Positions 24,801 through 38,412 of a stretch of DNA of 64,000 nucleotides are shown piece by piece (within the stretch, counting starts at the first letter, position 1; the number at the start of each line of letters is the position of its first letter). The stretch is from Colius striatus (taxonomy: Eukaryota; Chordata; Aves; Coliiformes; Coliidae): contig NC_084760.1 of NCBI RefSeq assembly GCF_028858725.1, positions 82,094,367 through 82,158,366 of the forward strand. Reading direction: 5' to 3'. Under the pieces are notes generated by a model. The model had not been told where the DNA came from. It did no database searches and saw nothing but the letters and a program-made list of their open reading frames with translations. A program made the translations under genes and the position numbers.

Positions 24801-27800
24801 ATGCTTTGTTTTTGAGTGTCCTTGATGCATAACAGCATGCTATCATCTCTAAAGATTAAAAACGATCCCTTCTTATTGCTCTGCTGGGTATTTTCAAAGA
24901 AATTCATGCACAGATGAAAACAAACAAAAACAATGCCCAATGGCTCTGCAGAGATCCTGGTCCTCTAGTTTCAGGTAGTCTGGAGACAATTTTAAACATA
25001 CATGGACCTCTTAAATCCTTAGACTACAGCTCCGGCGAGGACACATTGGCAAAACTTCAGTAGCTTTAATAGGGTGAGGCTGGTTGAGGATTTTCAACAT
25101 CATCTCCATTTTGTGCTTTTTAGGGTATGGCTTAACTAGGATCCAGAGCTTTTCACGTGCAATACTGGATTTTCATTATTGTTTAAAATGGAGCTCCAAG
25201 TTAAATAACAACACCTTTGTTCAGGTTTGGTTTAACAAAAATTCACAGTAGCTAGGTTGGTTTTCATGATGTTAAGGTCTAGATTTTTTGACAGACTAAG
25301 GCATGGGTGGAGAAAGTCACCCTCCTATAATCAGTGCAGGACTGGAGCCCAAAATGACAGAATTAAACACAGTATAAACCAAGAGTGCCTCAGGCACTGA
25401 TGAAAGAACAGCTCAGCTCGCTTCAGTTAACACGTCTTTTGCTGTTACCCACTTGGCTTTATTGTTCAGAGGATCTGGCCCAGTATGAGAATGAAATCCC
25501 TCCCCTAGCCCCCATTCTGCCTCCAGTCTTTGCTGCTGGCTAGCTCTGATGGACAGCTGCAGGAGTTTCTTAAGCAGAAATCTATGTGACACTGCTGCAC
25601 TTAGGAACAGTCTGAAAATAGGCCATTTTTCTTCTCCACTTCTGCTTAGGCACTAGCTTTGCTTGGGCTCAAAAACACTTTGCAAAGACGATCTACTTGA
25701 GGTTTTGGTTTTTAAAGGCTGAGCAAACTTGTTCACAAGATCGCTTGCAAGGCAAAATAACTCCAGACTGGACTAGCATAAGACGCTTGTGCCAAGCACA
25801 TGATGCAAGTACTGGCTGAGGGATGCTGGTGGTATGGAGGATAACAGAGATAATGTTGAATACAAAACCATGCTGTGTTGCTGATAAACAGCCCCACAAT
25901 GCAGTGTATTGTAGTGCATTAGAAGGAAGCCACGGCAGATCACGTTCTGACTACAGTTTAAAACTGCTGCACAGTTTAATTCCATTTAAAAGGATTTAAA
26001 TTCATTTTATACCTGCTATGCACTGCTCACCTGTTTAACTGCAGTTGATGTCTGATTGCTCTTAAGTCTATATGCCGGTGGAGTGCTGAAACCACCCTCA
26101 AGTTTTTGGACAGTAATATTTTAAAAAAATCCTCCCATGGCTCTCCCTCATCCTCTTTGTGGTGCTGAGCTTGTTGCTTAACAAATACTTTGTCCTTGTT
26201 AACCCTGGCCATCCCCTGTCTTTTGTTGTGAGGCCAAGGTTGCTGACCATAACTGCTGTCAGTTGGTTACCTGTGGTGTAAGAGCACTATCAGCAACACT
26301 TAAGATGTACAATGCTGCTTTCAAGGCCACCTTTGTCTCTTCTCCTGAGGATGGAGATTACTGGAAGCACAGTGGCTTTGTTTCAGAGAGTTACTTTTAT
26401 CTCTTCCTTGGTTTACCTCCTGAAGTGCTGATTTCCTAATATTCTAGAGGAGCAGAGTTGGGTGTGGTAAGCCAGGGACAGTAATGTTTGAACAGAGTTA
26501 CTTGGGCTTGTCACAGCTAGATGTGCTAGCACCCTGGGGAAGGGGGATGGCATCTACACCTACACAGCTGCTTCCTCACTTCCTCACTTCTCTCCTTGAG
26601 AACAATAAATCAGATCTAACACCTCAAGCCTAGGTAGTTGTTAAAGGCACAGTATAGGTTTTTCTTCCTTGCTCCAAGCACTGGGATATGCTGCCATAGA
26701 TACCTAAAAGCCATCCTAATTCTATTAATTGGAAAAGTTTCACCTTTCACCACACTCCGTGGTATCTGAGAAAGGGAAGTCTCTTCTAAAGGGAGCTATC
26801 TTCTGGTAGGAGATGCAGAGAAGCAGTCCCCCTGGTTCTTCTCAAACTGTGACAGGCTCTATGACCACTGAGATGGAAAAAGTCTGCAAGTCGTCTGGTT
26901 CGAAGTATGCAAAAATAGCAGGGCTGCACTTCCAACAAGGCTGCTCTTCTGTCTCTGTCTGATGCCAGTTTGTGAGAGTGAAACAGAGTAGTGCAAGACT
27001 ATCAAGATTTAACCCATTTACAGAATTTCAATTGTATGTAACTTGAAAGGTCTTAGTGCTACATATGGATATCATGACTTGTCATAGCTGCCTGCATTGA
27101 CACTACATTATGTGAGCATTTTTCTTGCAGAGACTAGCTACATTGATAAAATCACTTGGTACAGTTGATCGAGCTAAAAATAAATTTATTAAAAAAATAG
27201 GCTGCCTTTTGGCTTGAGGATCTCACATACACACCATTTTTACTTTAGGATGCTGCTATTTTCGACGCTGCTTTTTTATATTTGCTGGTTTGGGAAAGCT
27301 GCTTTCAAACAATGGGTTACTTCCAAACCACTTCCTTTGATTGTTCTTCATTCACTATTCAAACTAAGAGATTAGTTAAAAATGGTTTACGCTTCCAGGT
27401 TGTCTGATTTGCTGTGTCAGCCAGTAAATAATACATAACAGAGAATTTATCAGAAAATGCAAAATCCAAACCTTCTAACCATTGGTGACTATGGTGATAT
27501 CCAAAGAAAAATAAAGATGCAGAAATCTGAAACGAACACTTAATCTCAAATACTTGCCCAATCATTTATCATCAGCAAAAAGCAATTCTGAACTTTCCAG
27601 GTTGCTCGTTTGACCTATTTGCAGTATTCTAGGAACAACAGCCAGGAATCCTAAAGTGAGGGCTGCTGCTCCCGAAGCCTGGAAATCTCCAGGGCTTGTG
27701 GGTTTTATCAGTCTCTCCGATAAATTTATTTACTTTTCTTACTCTGAAGGCAAGATACTTTGGCGGCAAACAGGATACCAAATGGTCCATGAAGCCCTTG

Positions 27801-29796
27801 CCAAAGATACTGCAGGCAATTTTGCTGTTCGTGTGCATGCAATACGCTTCTCGCTGAAGCCACAAGGACAACTTACATCTGCTTGTACCTGCAGAAGCCT
27901 GTCCTGAACTATCCTCAGGTACATAATCTCAGTTCAGAAAAGACTTAAAAGCTGTGGGGTCTGGCTGTATGTTAAAAAGCCTATGTGCTCTCCTACAACA
28001 TCAAGCTTTGAGCCTCACAATGCAGTATGGGATCATACCTGACTCCAGAAAGACTTTGCTGTGGCACTTCTTTCATTTGACCTAGCTTAATTTGTCAGTT
28101 ACTCCTATGCTCTACTGAGCTGCAAGTGACAGCCTCAAAGAGGAAATATTATTGCCTGCCAATCTGGCACAAAAGTCACTGTATCTAGAAGTTCTGAAAT
28201 TCTAGAGATCTTGTTTAGATGCAAGGGAACAGTACCACTCTCTTATTAAAAACCATACAGTCCCATAGATGTGCCAAACTTACTTGCTACTAGTAGCTGC
28301 TTTGGGGAACTCTGCCCCGGGGAATAGTTACACAAAGACGAAGCTAACCTTCCTCTTTGTTTAAAAAAGTAATCTCGGAGCTGCTTCAGATTTTATTTTA
28401 AATGCAATTCCTAGTTCATCCTTCTCTACCAATTAGGTTTGGCCATGTTATGTGTAAATGTGCTGAACAAGTGCTGTATTTCAGCCGCACACTGCCTCTT
28501 TAGTGCTGGTTCATGTCATGTTCAAAGCAGGTGTTAAGGTCTGTAACACACAGATTGTCTTGACAGGTTGCTAAGAAGAAGTGGGAGCTGTTGCTTCCAA
28601 CACAAAGAGAGGCAGAGAGTACAGGGGTAAGTTTACCACTGAAGGGCAATGGTATTTGCTCTGCTAATAAACAGAGTAGCAGCTTTTCATGACCCCTGGG
28701 GTTAACAGCCCCAGGTACACGGGAGCTAAAGCACAGATAGTGGTTTCCCAGGGGCTCTCCATTTTGGGTACCCAGTGTTGCCCTCTCAGCCTCCAGCTCT
28801 GCTTGCTTCAGGCAGGATCACTAACTGCTTACAGACCAGGCTTCACTCTCAACAAATCAGACCTCCCCTGCCCCGGCCTGCCTAGCTCTGAAAGGAAAGT
28901 CTTCTTGAGACTCTGGCTTTTCATTTGCTGATTCTGCTCCACCCTGGGGCACAGCCCACTTACCAAATGGCCTTGGGGACCTGTTCCCTTTGCAAGGCAC
29001 CAGACCCCATCCAGAAGAGATTGTTCAGCCAGCCTGTTAAACCAGCTGACACTGCTGATTTCTTGCAGCTCTGAGGTACACAAGCATGTGTGTACACAGG
29101 AATACATGCGCATTTACTTCCCTGCTGTAGGCCGCAGAGGATGGCAGAACTATTCCAACAGCTGGCCTGTTTACAAACACACACTGAAAGCACAAAATCA
29201 TGAGGTCACACCGGAGTCTCCTACCAAAGGTGTCTTACTCCAACAGCTTTCCAATGAGCAGTGATTTCCCAACAGGCCTAACTGTATCACATTTCTCTGC
29301 TTTTGTTTACATTGCCGTGGGCAATACTATACTGCCTACAATGCAGAAAAAAACCATCCTGAACACTGTGTAGCTTTCTGTACAAAGGGCACTGTGGGTT
29401 ACTGAAAAATTCAGTGTTGATAGCAGAATCTCAGCATAACTCAGAGATGGCAGCTCCATGTTTTATTTAAGCATTGGCCAAACTTAACCACTGAAGTAAT
29501 CATTTCCTTCTATTTGGCACAGACTTGGAGCGCTGTCCCTAGTTTTGGGTTCCCCAGTGCCAGAAAGATGATGACAAACTGCAGAAAAGCAGGCGGTAGG
29601 GCCACTGAGATAGCTGGGACCATGTTATGAATAGTCTGAGAGGAGAATTTTTTCAGCCTTTCCTTCTCCAAGCTAAGAAGATATCCAATTGCCATCTTCA
29701 GCTACCTAATGGGTGAGTGGAAAAAAGATGAGACTAAGGTTTTCTCAGAGATATTCACTTGCAATAGACCAAAGCGCAGCAAGGGAAATTCTGCTT

Positions 29797-30021
29797 GATT
29801 AGTTATTATGAAAAAAATCTTTATAAGGGGTGGCACAGCATCAGAACATGGACCCAAGGAGGTGATGGAATATCTATCCTTAGAAGTACTCACAGCTCAG
29901 CTGGACACAGCCCTGATGAACCTGCTCTATATTTGAAGTTGCCCTGCTGTGAGTTGGAGGTGGGACCAGATGACCTCCAGAGGAAAGGTCCTTTCTCATC
30001 TAAATTCTTCAATGATTCTAA
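29797..30021 (+). mobile_element. CR1 LINE 3' fragment, degenerate
   Basis: Old CR1 3' end. The residual frame reads like the NIRKNFF-RV--HWNR region, then E-V-ESP-LE. It is followed by an altered 3' UTR in which ggaccagatgacctccagag and ggtcctttc can be recognised. The tail has decayed to ttcttcaatgattctaatg. Divergence is higher than in the other copies. Confidence 0.8.
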
Positions 30022-32070
30022 TGTGCCTCATGACATGCATGCTAAGATATTAAACATACTCAGTATATCATCACTGGTGTCAGGTGTCATCAACACTTTC
30101 CTCAGCTGGAACAGTGCCAAGCTGACTCAAATACTGTACATCTTGTCTAAATGCAATTAAAATGGCACATGGCAGTTCCCATGTATCTCAATCAGCCTTG
30201 TACCATGCATATAGACATTCAAAATTAGCTGACTTAGAGGCCTGTTCCCTGCTCAACTCAGATCTTATATTGAGCTTGCCTGGTTTGTGGTAAAACTCAC
30301 TAAGGCTCACAAAGGCAGGCTCTCCTTCAGTCACATTAACTACAACTTGGATTTTTGGGGAATGAAAGCAAAGCTCAGGCAGTATAAACCTAATGAATCA
30401 AACCCTAAAAGATTAATGTTCCTGAACAAAGCAGAAAACCTGACATAGAGTTCCACAGACCTGTCTCCTTTTACTGGTCTGCTCATAGGATGTAAGAGGA
30501 GCAGCAGGCAGTGACATTTCTCCCACATTGGTATCTATTATTGTAATGCTAAGTGCTAGCTCCTATCACCCCTGTAATTCTGTTTGGGAAGCTCTGCTAC
30601 AGCACTTAAGTTCTTATCTTTGTTTAGTCAATGCTGGCAAATAAAAGCATAAACAAATAATCTCTACTGTACAGCTTGGCACTACCGAGATGCTGCCATT
30701 TGTGTTCCAGTTGGTTTTTATTTGCAGTCTCTTACGCTGGTGACAATCTTGGAAAGCAGATATAGCCCAGTAAGTGATGCAACTATAAAACTGATGTTTT
30801 TATGAGCCTACTCTTTGTACTAAAATGAATGCTGAACAGGTGGACATAAGCAAGGAGAGATGTGAGCTAAAAATGAAAACATCAGTGCGGTAATTGCTCT
30901 GGAACAAGTCAATGTAATTTCACCTCATTTCCTGCCTTAGGCCATGCACTAGGAGACACTTGACTGACTCACAGGACTAATTTAAAGAGGTATATGATCT
31001 TACACACAAGCACACACTGTAATTGCACAGTTTCCCTCTACCTTCAGGGGAAGAACAGAGGTAAGCTTCCACAATGCAACACAGAGCTGAAGCGTAGCAA
31101 AAGGGGCCCTGTGACAACCTTGGCGAAGTCCCTCTCTCTTTGGCAACAGGTGGGGAGAACAACCAACTCAACTATCTAAGGTACAGGCTGAGAAGCAGGC
31201 AACATGAACATTTACCTACAACTTAAAAGCACTTAAAATGGAATTGCCACCTCAGACTCTTAAAGAGGAAGTACAGAAGCCTGTTGTTTTATTTCTTACA
31301 GGAAGCTGATGGCTATTAAGTAAAGTACAACAGAAAAATTACTACCTGCCTGACTTCCAAACACACCGGTAATGAGGACTGATTTAGGCAGACATTATAT
31401 CTGACAATGCCAGGGAACTGTGTGACTCCAGAGAGGAAGTGCAAGACAGAGGTGCTCAAGCCTGCTTGCGATTAGGCAGTTCCCAGTTGGTATGCTGCGC
31501 CCAACAGCTGTCTCTAGTCTGTGCCCTCCCTGATGGAGGAAAGGCTCAGCTAACTACACCGGTCATAAATCTTCCCACTGAAAGGTGATTAGCTTGAAAA
31601 TCCCCTGTTGTTCTGTCAGGAAGCCATACAGAAGAGTTGCAAATCCATTAAATTACATCTTGCAGATATATATCTAAGGAGAATACATGACATTTGGTGA
31701 TATATGGAAATTCCTGTATTATACCTTCAGACAGCTTATACGAGTATCTCTTTCCAAATTAACATTCTTGCCATCTGATTCTCATTAGACTCACTCAACT
31801 GGTCCACTAATCTTGTATTTTTCCTCTCAAGGGATTAACATTGATTTTTTTTGCCTTGCCCACACACAGGAAGGTCATACTGTTTCCTACAGGGTGGGTT
31901 CATTCAATAAGGAACTACACTATTAAACCTGACTTGACGTAATTGTCAATAGAGCTGAGCTGCCACAATGCTGCTTATTTTTAAGAGAATTTGAATGCAA
32001 CTCTCCCGAGTCCAGCTACATCCATCATTCCACTCCATGACATACAAAAGCCACTTGACAACTCATTAAA

Positions 32071-32082
32071 TATATATATATA
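32071..32082. repeat. (TA)6 microsatellite
   Basis: Six TA dinucleotides in AT-rich intron sequence. Confidence 0.85.
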
Positions 32083-34397
32083 AAATGGAGGTCGAGGCTG
32101 TGTTCCAGGGAAGCCCTACCAACATCTACACTCCACCTCTATTTAAAACATGATAAAATGCAGAATCACTACAGAAAGCTTCTGGGAATAAAAGCTCTTC
32201 AACAGACAGCAAATGGGAAGGCAGGACAGTAGGTGGGCCTGCAAGACATTTTTAGCTGGACACTGTGGGTTTCAGGTCATGTGGGAGGACAGCATGGATT
32301 TAGTCATGGGTGATTTGGACAGGGCAGTCTCCACGCCTGAATGGGCAAGCGTTGTTTTGGGTTTGGTTAAGTCCCATTTACAGGGACCTTGGGGGTTGCC
32401 CACTCCCTCCTAAATTGATCAAGCTCCGGTGTAAGAGAGGTCTGATTGTCGTTTCCTCATTCTGTCCTGGAAGGCTGCTTCAGAACCTCTCTGAAACGAC
32501 AGACAGGAAACCTCTTCAATCTCCATCACCAATTCACAGCAGAAAAAGCTTCATCTTTTGGTCCATGCATCTTTTCTCTACCTATAGCATTCATTGTTTG
32601 TTTCCACATGTACCTACTGAGAGTAAATTTATCCTTTCCCAGGCTTTGTTTTACTACCCTTACAATCTATCTCTTACCCATACCTGATCATAATAGGCAG
32701 TTTTGTTCATTCCCCCACCCTTGGCTTTATTTTCCAGTTGAGGCTTCTCCTCCTTGAGCACTTTTGCAAAAACATAAGCAAAAGTCACATTGGGAACATT
32801 AAACAGCAGCTTATTGATAGGCTGGAGCTCTGTGGAAGGATGAGGAAGGATGAGAGGAAAGGAGCAAGAGAAGTGTTTCCAATGTGTAAAAATGTACAGG
32901 TTTAGATGCCACAGAACTCCCCAGGAAACCTATATTAAGTTCCTGACTCAGGAGTCAAGTTTTCCAAAGGGCTAAGAAGTTCCTCTCAATTTCTTGGTCC
33001 TGGATTGTTTCTTCTGTCCTTTTCACTTTCCTTCAACATCAGTGGAACAAGCTTCTGAGCTAAGTAAACTTCCAGATTCTTTGTAGTGAATTTTACCTGT
33101 CTTGGATAAATCAGCAAATAAATAGCATTTAAAAAGTCTTCTAGGGCAAATCAAGGTTGAGTTAATCTCCTGCAAAAACCTACAAGGCAGAGAGGGACAG
33201 AAGAGGAAGAAACCACCCGTTGAACAGCTAAAGGAAGAGAAAAGAAGTGATTTTAACTGTGTCTGATTAGTCACTGCTTTACCTTGGTATTTTGAAGTAA
33301 GCAGCTGTCTATGCCTTTTGCTATCTCTTTTATGTCCCTTCTAATTCTTTCTCCTCCCTTTCTCTCATCATTTACCTGTTCTCCAAATGGAGAAATGCAG
33401 TGCATTGAGCAGAAAAAAAACATTGCTGAGAAAAATTAACAGCATATAGGGATTTCCCCACATCAAGGGAAAACTTAGGAGGTGGGCTAAACTGTTTCAA
33501 TGTTTTGTAGTATCAGAGTAGTTCAAAAATATTCTGCTGGAGACTAGGACTTAGCAAATTCACCCTTCCAGTGTTTTCTTCTACGCTCCATATTAGGTAG
33601 ACCTAAGAAAGTCCCAGGGTCTGTAGCTCTCCAAGCTGCATCAGAGAAGACGTCACTGGTCTTCCTTTGGGCTGCTAGAATCTCCTGTTGACTGTCACTA
33701 TTACTTAATTAAGAAAGAGGAAAAAAAAAAAAACCAAACCAGGCACTTTGTTCAAGGTTGCTCCATTTTTGGAAAGGCTTGTAATGACTGTCTAGTCGAA
33801 TGCTTTTTCTACCTTTAGGTCTGTCATCTCCGTCTTCAAAATCCAATCCGTTTCTCACCAGGGGAAACTGCAGAACTGTGCTGGTACAAAGATATTCTGC
33901 TTGCACTGATTTTGCAGAGCAGAAGGATACATTCACTGTCATAGAAAGGAAGCACCCTCCCTCTCCCCCTGCAAAAAGCTATTTTTTGCAGGCGTTGTCA
34001 TCTCTTATCCCCAGGAAGAGAAGATTTGGCTGTGCTAGAAAGTCCTCAGATTCACATTTGCTTCTGTTTTACTCTGTCCTTCACAGAACTGCTGTAACCA
34101 TTTATCAGTACAATGGAAAGCAAGGCACAGAATGCAGGCAAGGCAGGCTCCCTCTAATGAAAACAAATCCTTGCAAGAGGAAGAAATAGTTTGCAGATCT
34201 GCCTCCTAAATCCCACTCCCACTGCAATAATGTTTTCATCACTACTTACATTTAGGGGCATAAGGGTACTCTGAGCTGTAAAGCACATAATTTGTGCTAA
34301 ACAGTCACAGTCCTTTGCCCAAAATAATTTGTGGTGCAAAAACCCAAATGAATAAAGCACAGTAGGAATCAAGACATATAATTAGAATAAATAAGAT

Positions 34398-34522
34398 CTT
34401 GTGCTTACAGAGCGCCTGTCATCTGAAAGTACGTGCAGATATTAATTAAGCTCTGCAAACCCCAGATGAAGTAGATGAGTGGCTTCATCCCTGTTTCACA
34501 GAGCTTTCCAGTAAAGTGTGAC
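34398..34522. mobile_element. Possible ancient amniote SINE/LINE 3' tail
   Basis: The segment has the shape of an old repeat tail: cttacagagcgcctgtcatc, then attaattaagctctgcaaac, then agatgaagtagatgagtgg and catccctgtttcacag. Many ancient amniote elements (MIR, L2/L3-type tails, LF-SINE-like) contain agcgcctttcat, a ctttacaaa-attaa block and a gaggtag block before ccattttacag. The family is not assigned. Confidence 0.4.
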
Positions 34523-35422
34523 AGTAACGAGAGCAGAAAGCGCAGGGGAGCCGGCCATGCTGGGGATGGTGAGCGCCAGGGCTCCACCTCCTCCCAGCCA
34601 GCTTCAGTGAATTGCCTTCAATGGAAAATGAACGAGTTGCAGCTCTTTGCTCTCTGCAAGAGGAAGGGCCCACCCTGTTGCACAACAGTTGCAAAGCCCT
34701 AGGCTGAAGTGTTTTGGGAAATAACCGCGAAACGTTCTTAAGTTTGCAAGGAGAAACCAGGAGGGTGCTCACCCTCATCTGTTTGCTTTGGATGCTCTAT
34801 CTCAGGCTCTTTAGAACGCCAAGAGATTTCCTCTGCATCAGCACCCCACACAAACAGTCTGGTCTGAGTACCATGGCTCCTGGCTCCTCAGGTTTTGAGG
34901 ACGTGGTGAATGTAGTTTATTAAGTACTTTCATCTGTGAGAGTGGGTTTTATTTTTCTATCTGTATGCATTTTGCAATAACTCCTAAGCCACGTCAATCT
35001 TGGATCGCACAGACACAATGCGATTAAAAACTACAGTCAATACTCACATAAAGCCTCAAAATAACCCTCTCCTGAAGCAAATTTTACATATAGAAATTCA
35101 GAATAATAAATATAAATACATCTGATATCACAAAAATATAGGAAGTAATGAACTCAATGTATATATATAAGAAAAACAAACTTTAAAAATAGTGTTATTA
35201 GTAAAGTTTCAATTGTCTGAGATATCAGAAAACCAGAAATTCATTTTGCTATTGTTACTGAAACTTCAAGTTCTTATTACAGCAATTTCTCAAAGACACC
35301 TGTGTAGTATTTAAGTAATAGCTGTGGTTGTGAAAAATATCCTCAGTGACACAAAGTAGTACTGCTGTCCACTTAACCAACATTACCCAGTCCCTAACTC
35401 TGTTTACTACCTTTGCCAAAAC

Positions 35423-35629
35423 AAGAAAACTATTTCACCATGAGGGTGATGGAGCAGTGGCACAGGCTGCCCAGAGGGGCTGTGGAGTCTCCTTCCTTGG
35501 AGGTCTTCAAGACCCGCTTGGACATGTTCCTATGCGACCTGATCTAGGTGAACCTGCTTCTGTAGGGTGGTTGGACTAGATGATCTCTAAAGGTCCCTTC
35601 CAACCCCTACCATTCTGTGATACTATGAA
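35423..35629 (+). mobile_element. CR1 LINE 3' fragment
   Basis: Short 5'-truncated CR1. It covers the last part of ORF2 (tatttcaccatgagggtg, then HRLPRGAVESPSLEVFKTRL-like text) and the 3' UTR (gttggactagatgatctcta, then ggtcccttccaacccc), and ends at ccattctgtgatactatg. It is well preserved. Confidence 0.92.
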
Positions 35630-37276
35630 ATGTAGCTAGGAAGAAATATTTCCAGAACAGATAAAAACCCGGTAGGCTCATTGTATCTCTTAGATACAAT
35701 TATCCCCCTAATTATACTTAGGACAAATGCACAGTTGTCCTAACTCCAGGGGGATGCATTTTAATTGTGATGTTCAGTTCTCTGTATACAAATATAAAAA
35801 ACTGAGCAAAAAATGTCACTAGAAAATGGAAACTGATCACAGCATACTTATATACAAAACAGCAAATGAACTGGATAAAGTATCAGCATAAAGCAGCTCC
35901 CTAGATGATAAAAAACTCAATGTGAAAACTATGTTCTTTTGTTCCCACATTTTAGCATAGGAAGCATTCCAACTTCAGCTTACAAAGTAAAAATGCTTTT
36001 AATTAGGGTCCTAGCTACCTTACACAACATACAGACCTTGGTATGGTGATAATTTACCCATGCTGAGAATCTGCCCTGTGATTTATATGATTACTTCATG
36101 GCAGCATGAAACAAATCCCCAAGGAAGTAACGCATGTCATCCCTGAAAATATTAAGCAATCAAGCCATGTTTCTATTATGTGAATAGATGCCTTTGAAAA
36201 CAAGGATGCATGCACCATACTGTGAGGTAAAATGAAAGAAATGAACAGAAATAATTCATTTCCATGTTCTAATCAGTGGAAACTGTAGTCTTCAAATTAT
36301 CCTGATGCTACTAAATGTGAGTCTAGAGACAATAGGTTGACTCTTCTACTAAAATGAATATGAGATTGCATCCTAAATACACAGTGAAGGCCAAATTAAA
36401 CCATCCAAGACCCTTGTAAAGGCTCTTTCTTTCTATTCAGCCCTTGCATCCAACTGAATAATTAAGAGTAGAAGATTACAACAAAACATCTAGTTTTTAA
36501 ACACTCAAATCAAATGCAATGTACTTATCTTAGGCAAAAGGAACATAATCTATATAAAAACTTTTACTGAATCAAGCTCTTCAGGTAGCATTACCAGCAG
36601 AGGGAAATTTGTGTTCCACTGGCTAAAAGGATGTCTCTGGCAAGCAGAATGAAAAATACATATCAAAGACTAGAAATGCATGTTTCCCGGCTGTGTGGTA
36701 TTCACAGACTAGGACACTGAAGTCTCTGCAAGGATCTGAGATAATACTGTTACACACTGCTTACTGCCATGCAGTAAATCACCATGCATTCATCAGAAAT
36801 GCTGACCACTCAGAAAAGTCCAGCCCCTATAGGCACAAGGAGATAGAAATGGAGCCATGATAGCAAGATCAGATTAACGCAAAATATCTGAAATAAGACT
36901 TGGTATTTGTATGAAAGGGTATATAGGTGATAATTATATGACTAGAAGACCACGGGACAGTGAGGTGTTTTTTAACACCTAGTCTACAATGCTGCCTTTG
37001 AAGCTAAGCTAATTTTTTTTAAGTGCAATATTTGCTTTAGCCTTCTCATCTTAAGAGGAACTCTTAAGAAGTTCAGAGAGGGGAAAGGGCAATAATGAAA
37101 GGAATGGGTTTGGTGATAGGTATCTATAAAATAAGTAAGAGGAGGGGAGATGAGTAAGAATCAGGAGTGTGTTCTGTCTTTCAAAATAAGAACAAGGTGC
37201 ATCAGTGAGGCTACGAAGAGCTACATCAAGAACATGAAAAATTTGGCAGTTCTTTATACAGCCGAAAGCAGACCTC

Positions 37277-37456
37277 CAGGTCTCCTTGTTGAAGGGTACT
37301 ATGGATGTTGAAAGCTAACACAGGCTCCTTGTTGAAGGGTACTGTGAATGCTGAAAGCTAACACAGGCTCCTTGTTGAAGGGTACTGTGAATGCTGAAAG
37401 CTAACACAGGCTCCTTGTTGAAGGGTATTTTGGATGCTGAAAGCTAACACAGGCTC
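37277..37456. repeat. 43-bp minisatellite, about 4.1 copies
   Basis: Units begin at 37282, 37325, 37368 and 37411, exactly 43 bp apart. Each opens with ctccttgttgaagggta and closes with gctgaaagctaacacagg or a one-base variant. The second and third units are identical. The first and fourth differ in the middle (actatggatgt and ttttggatgc). A partial fifth unit (ctc) ends the array. Confidence 0.97.
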
Positions 37457-37727
37457 AAGACAAATTCATGAAGGAGAAATCCACTATGAATTACTACATA
37501 AGTGGAATCTTATGTCTACTTCAAGATGTCTCTGAGCTAAGTCATAACCTTAGAGGTACCATATTTGCCTACCCCACTCTCATTCTTCCCTAGCCACTTC
37601 CTTATGCAGCTGTTGGAGACAAGGACTAGTTTAACCTCTGGTCTGACCCAGTACAGTCACGTCAATGTCACATTTAGTATCTACTTGCAGAAAAAAATTC
37701 CTGGTATTAGCTTCAGATTTGCTTTGT

Positions 37728-38412
37728 GGGGGATGATTGGATGGAAAACAGCTTTGCAGAAAAGAACTTGGTGGACAACAAGCTGGCCATGAGCCAGGAA
37801 TGTGCCCTTGCAGGAAAGGCTGCTAATGGCATCCTGGGCTGTATTAGGAGTATTGCCAGAAGATCGAGAGGTGATCTTTCCCCTCTGCTCAGCACTGGTG
37901 AGGCCCCACCTGCAGCTGGCTCCTCAGTACAAGGGCTCCCCAGGACAAGGAGGATATGGACATACTGAAGATAGACCAGCAAAGGGCACTGAGATCATTA
38001 AGGGACCAAAGCATTTGTCATACCAGGAGGAGCTGAGGGAACTGAGACTGTTCAGCCTGTAGAGACGTCTCAGGCAGGATCTTATTAATATGGTTAAACA
38101 TCTGATGGTAATATGTAAAGAAGCTGGAGATAGACTCTTCTCAGTGATATCCAGTAACTGGATGGGCACAAATTGAAACATAAGAAATTCATTTAAACAT
38201 GAGAAAAAAACCTTTGTTTATTGTAAGGGTGATCAAACACTGGAATGGGTTGCTACAAGAGGTTGTGGAGTTCCCATCCTTAGAGATACTCAAACTGGAG
38301 CTGTACACAGTCCTGGTGCCTTGCTCTAGCTGAACCTGCTTGAGTGGGGGAGTGGACTACATGATCTCCCAAGATTGTCTCCAACCTCAACCATTCTGTG
38401 ATTGTGCTATGT
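37728..38412 (+). mobile_element. CR1 LINE, 5'-truncated, about 685 bp
   Basis: The copy starts in the ORF2 connection region (equivalent of SSFAEKDLGVLVDNKL-MSQ) and runs through [24 protein letters not shown] and the YQEELRELRLFSL block, to a 3' UTR ending aaccattctgtgattgtg. Indels and stops break the frame. It begins about 270 bp after the 43-bp minisatellite. Confidence 0.9.

Noticed and set aside
29097-29116. Runs with alternating caca/tgtg near 29080-29190
   Set aside because: Too short and imperfect to be a microsatellite.
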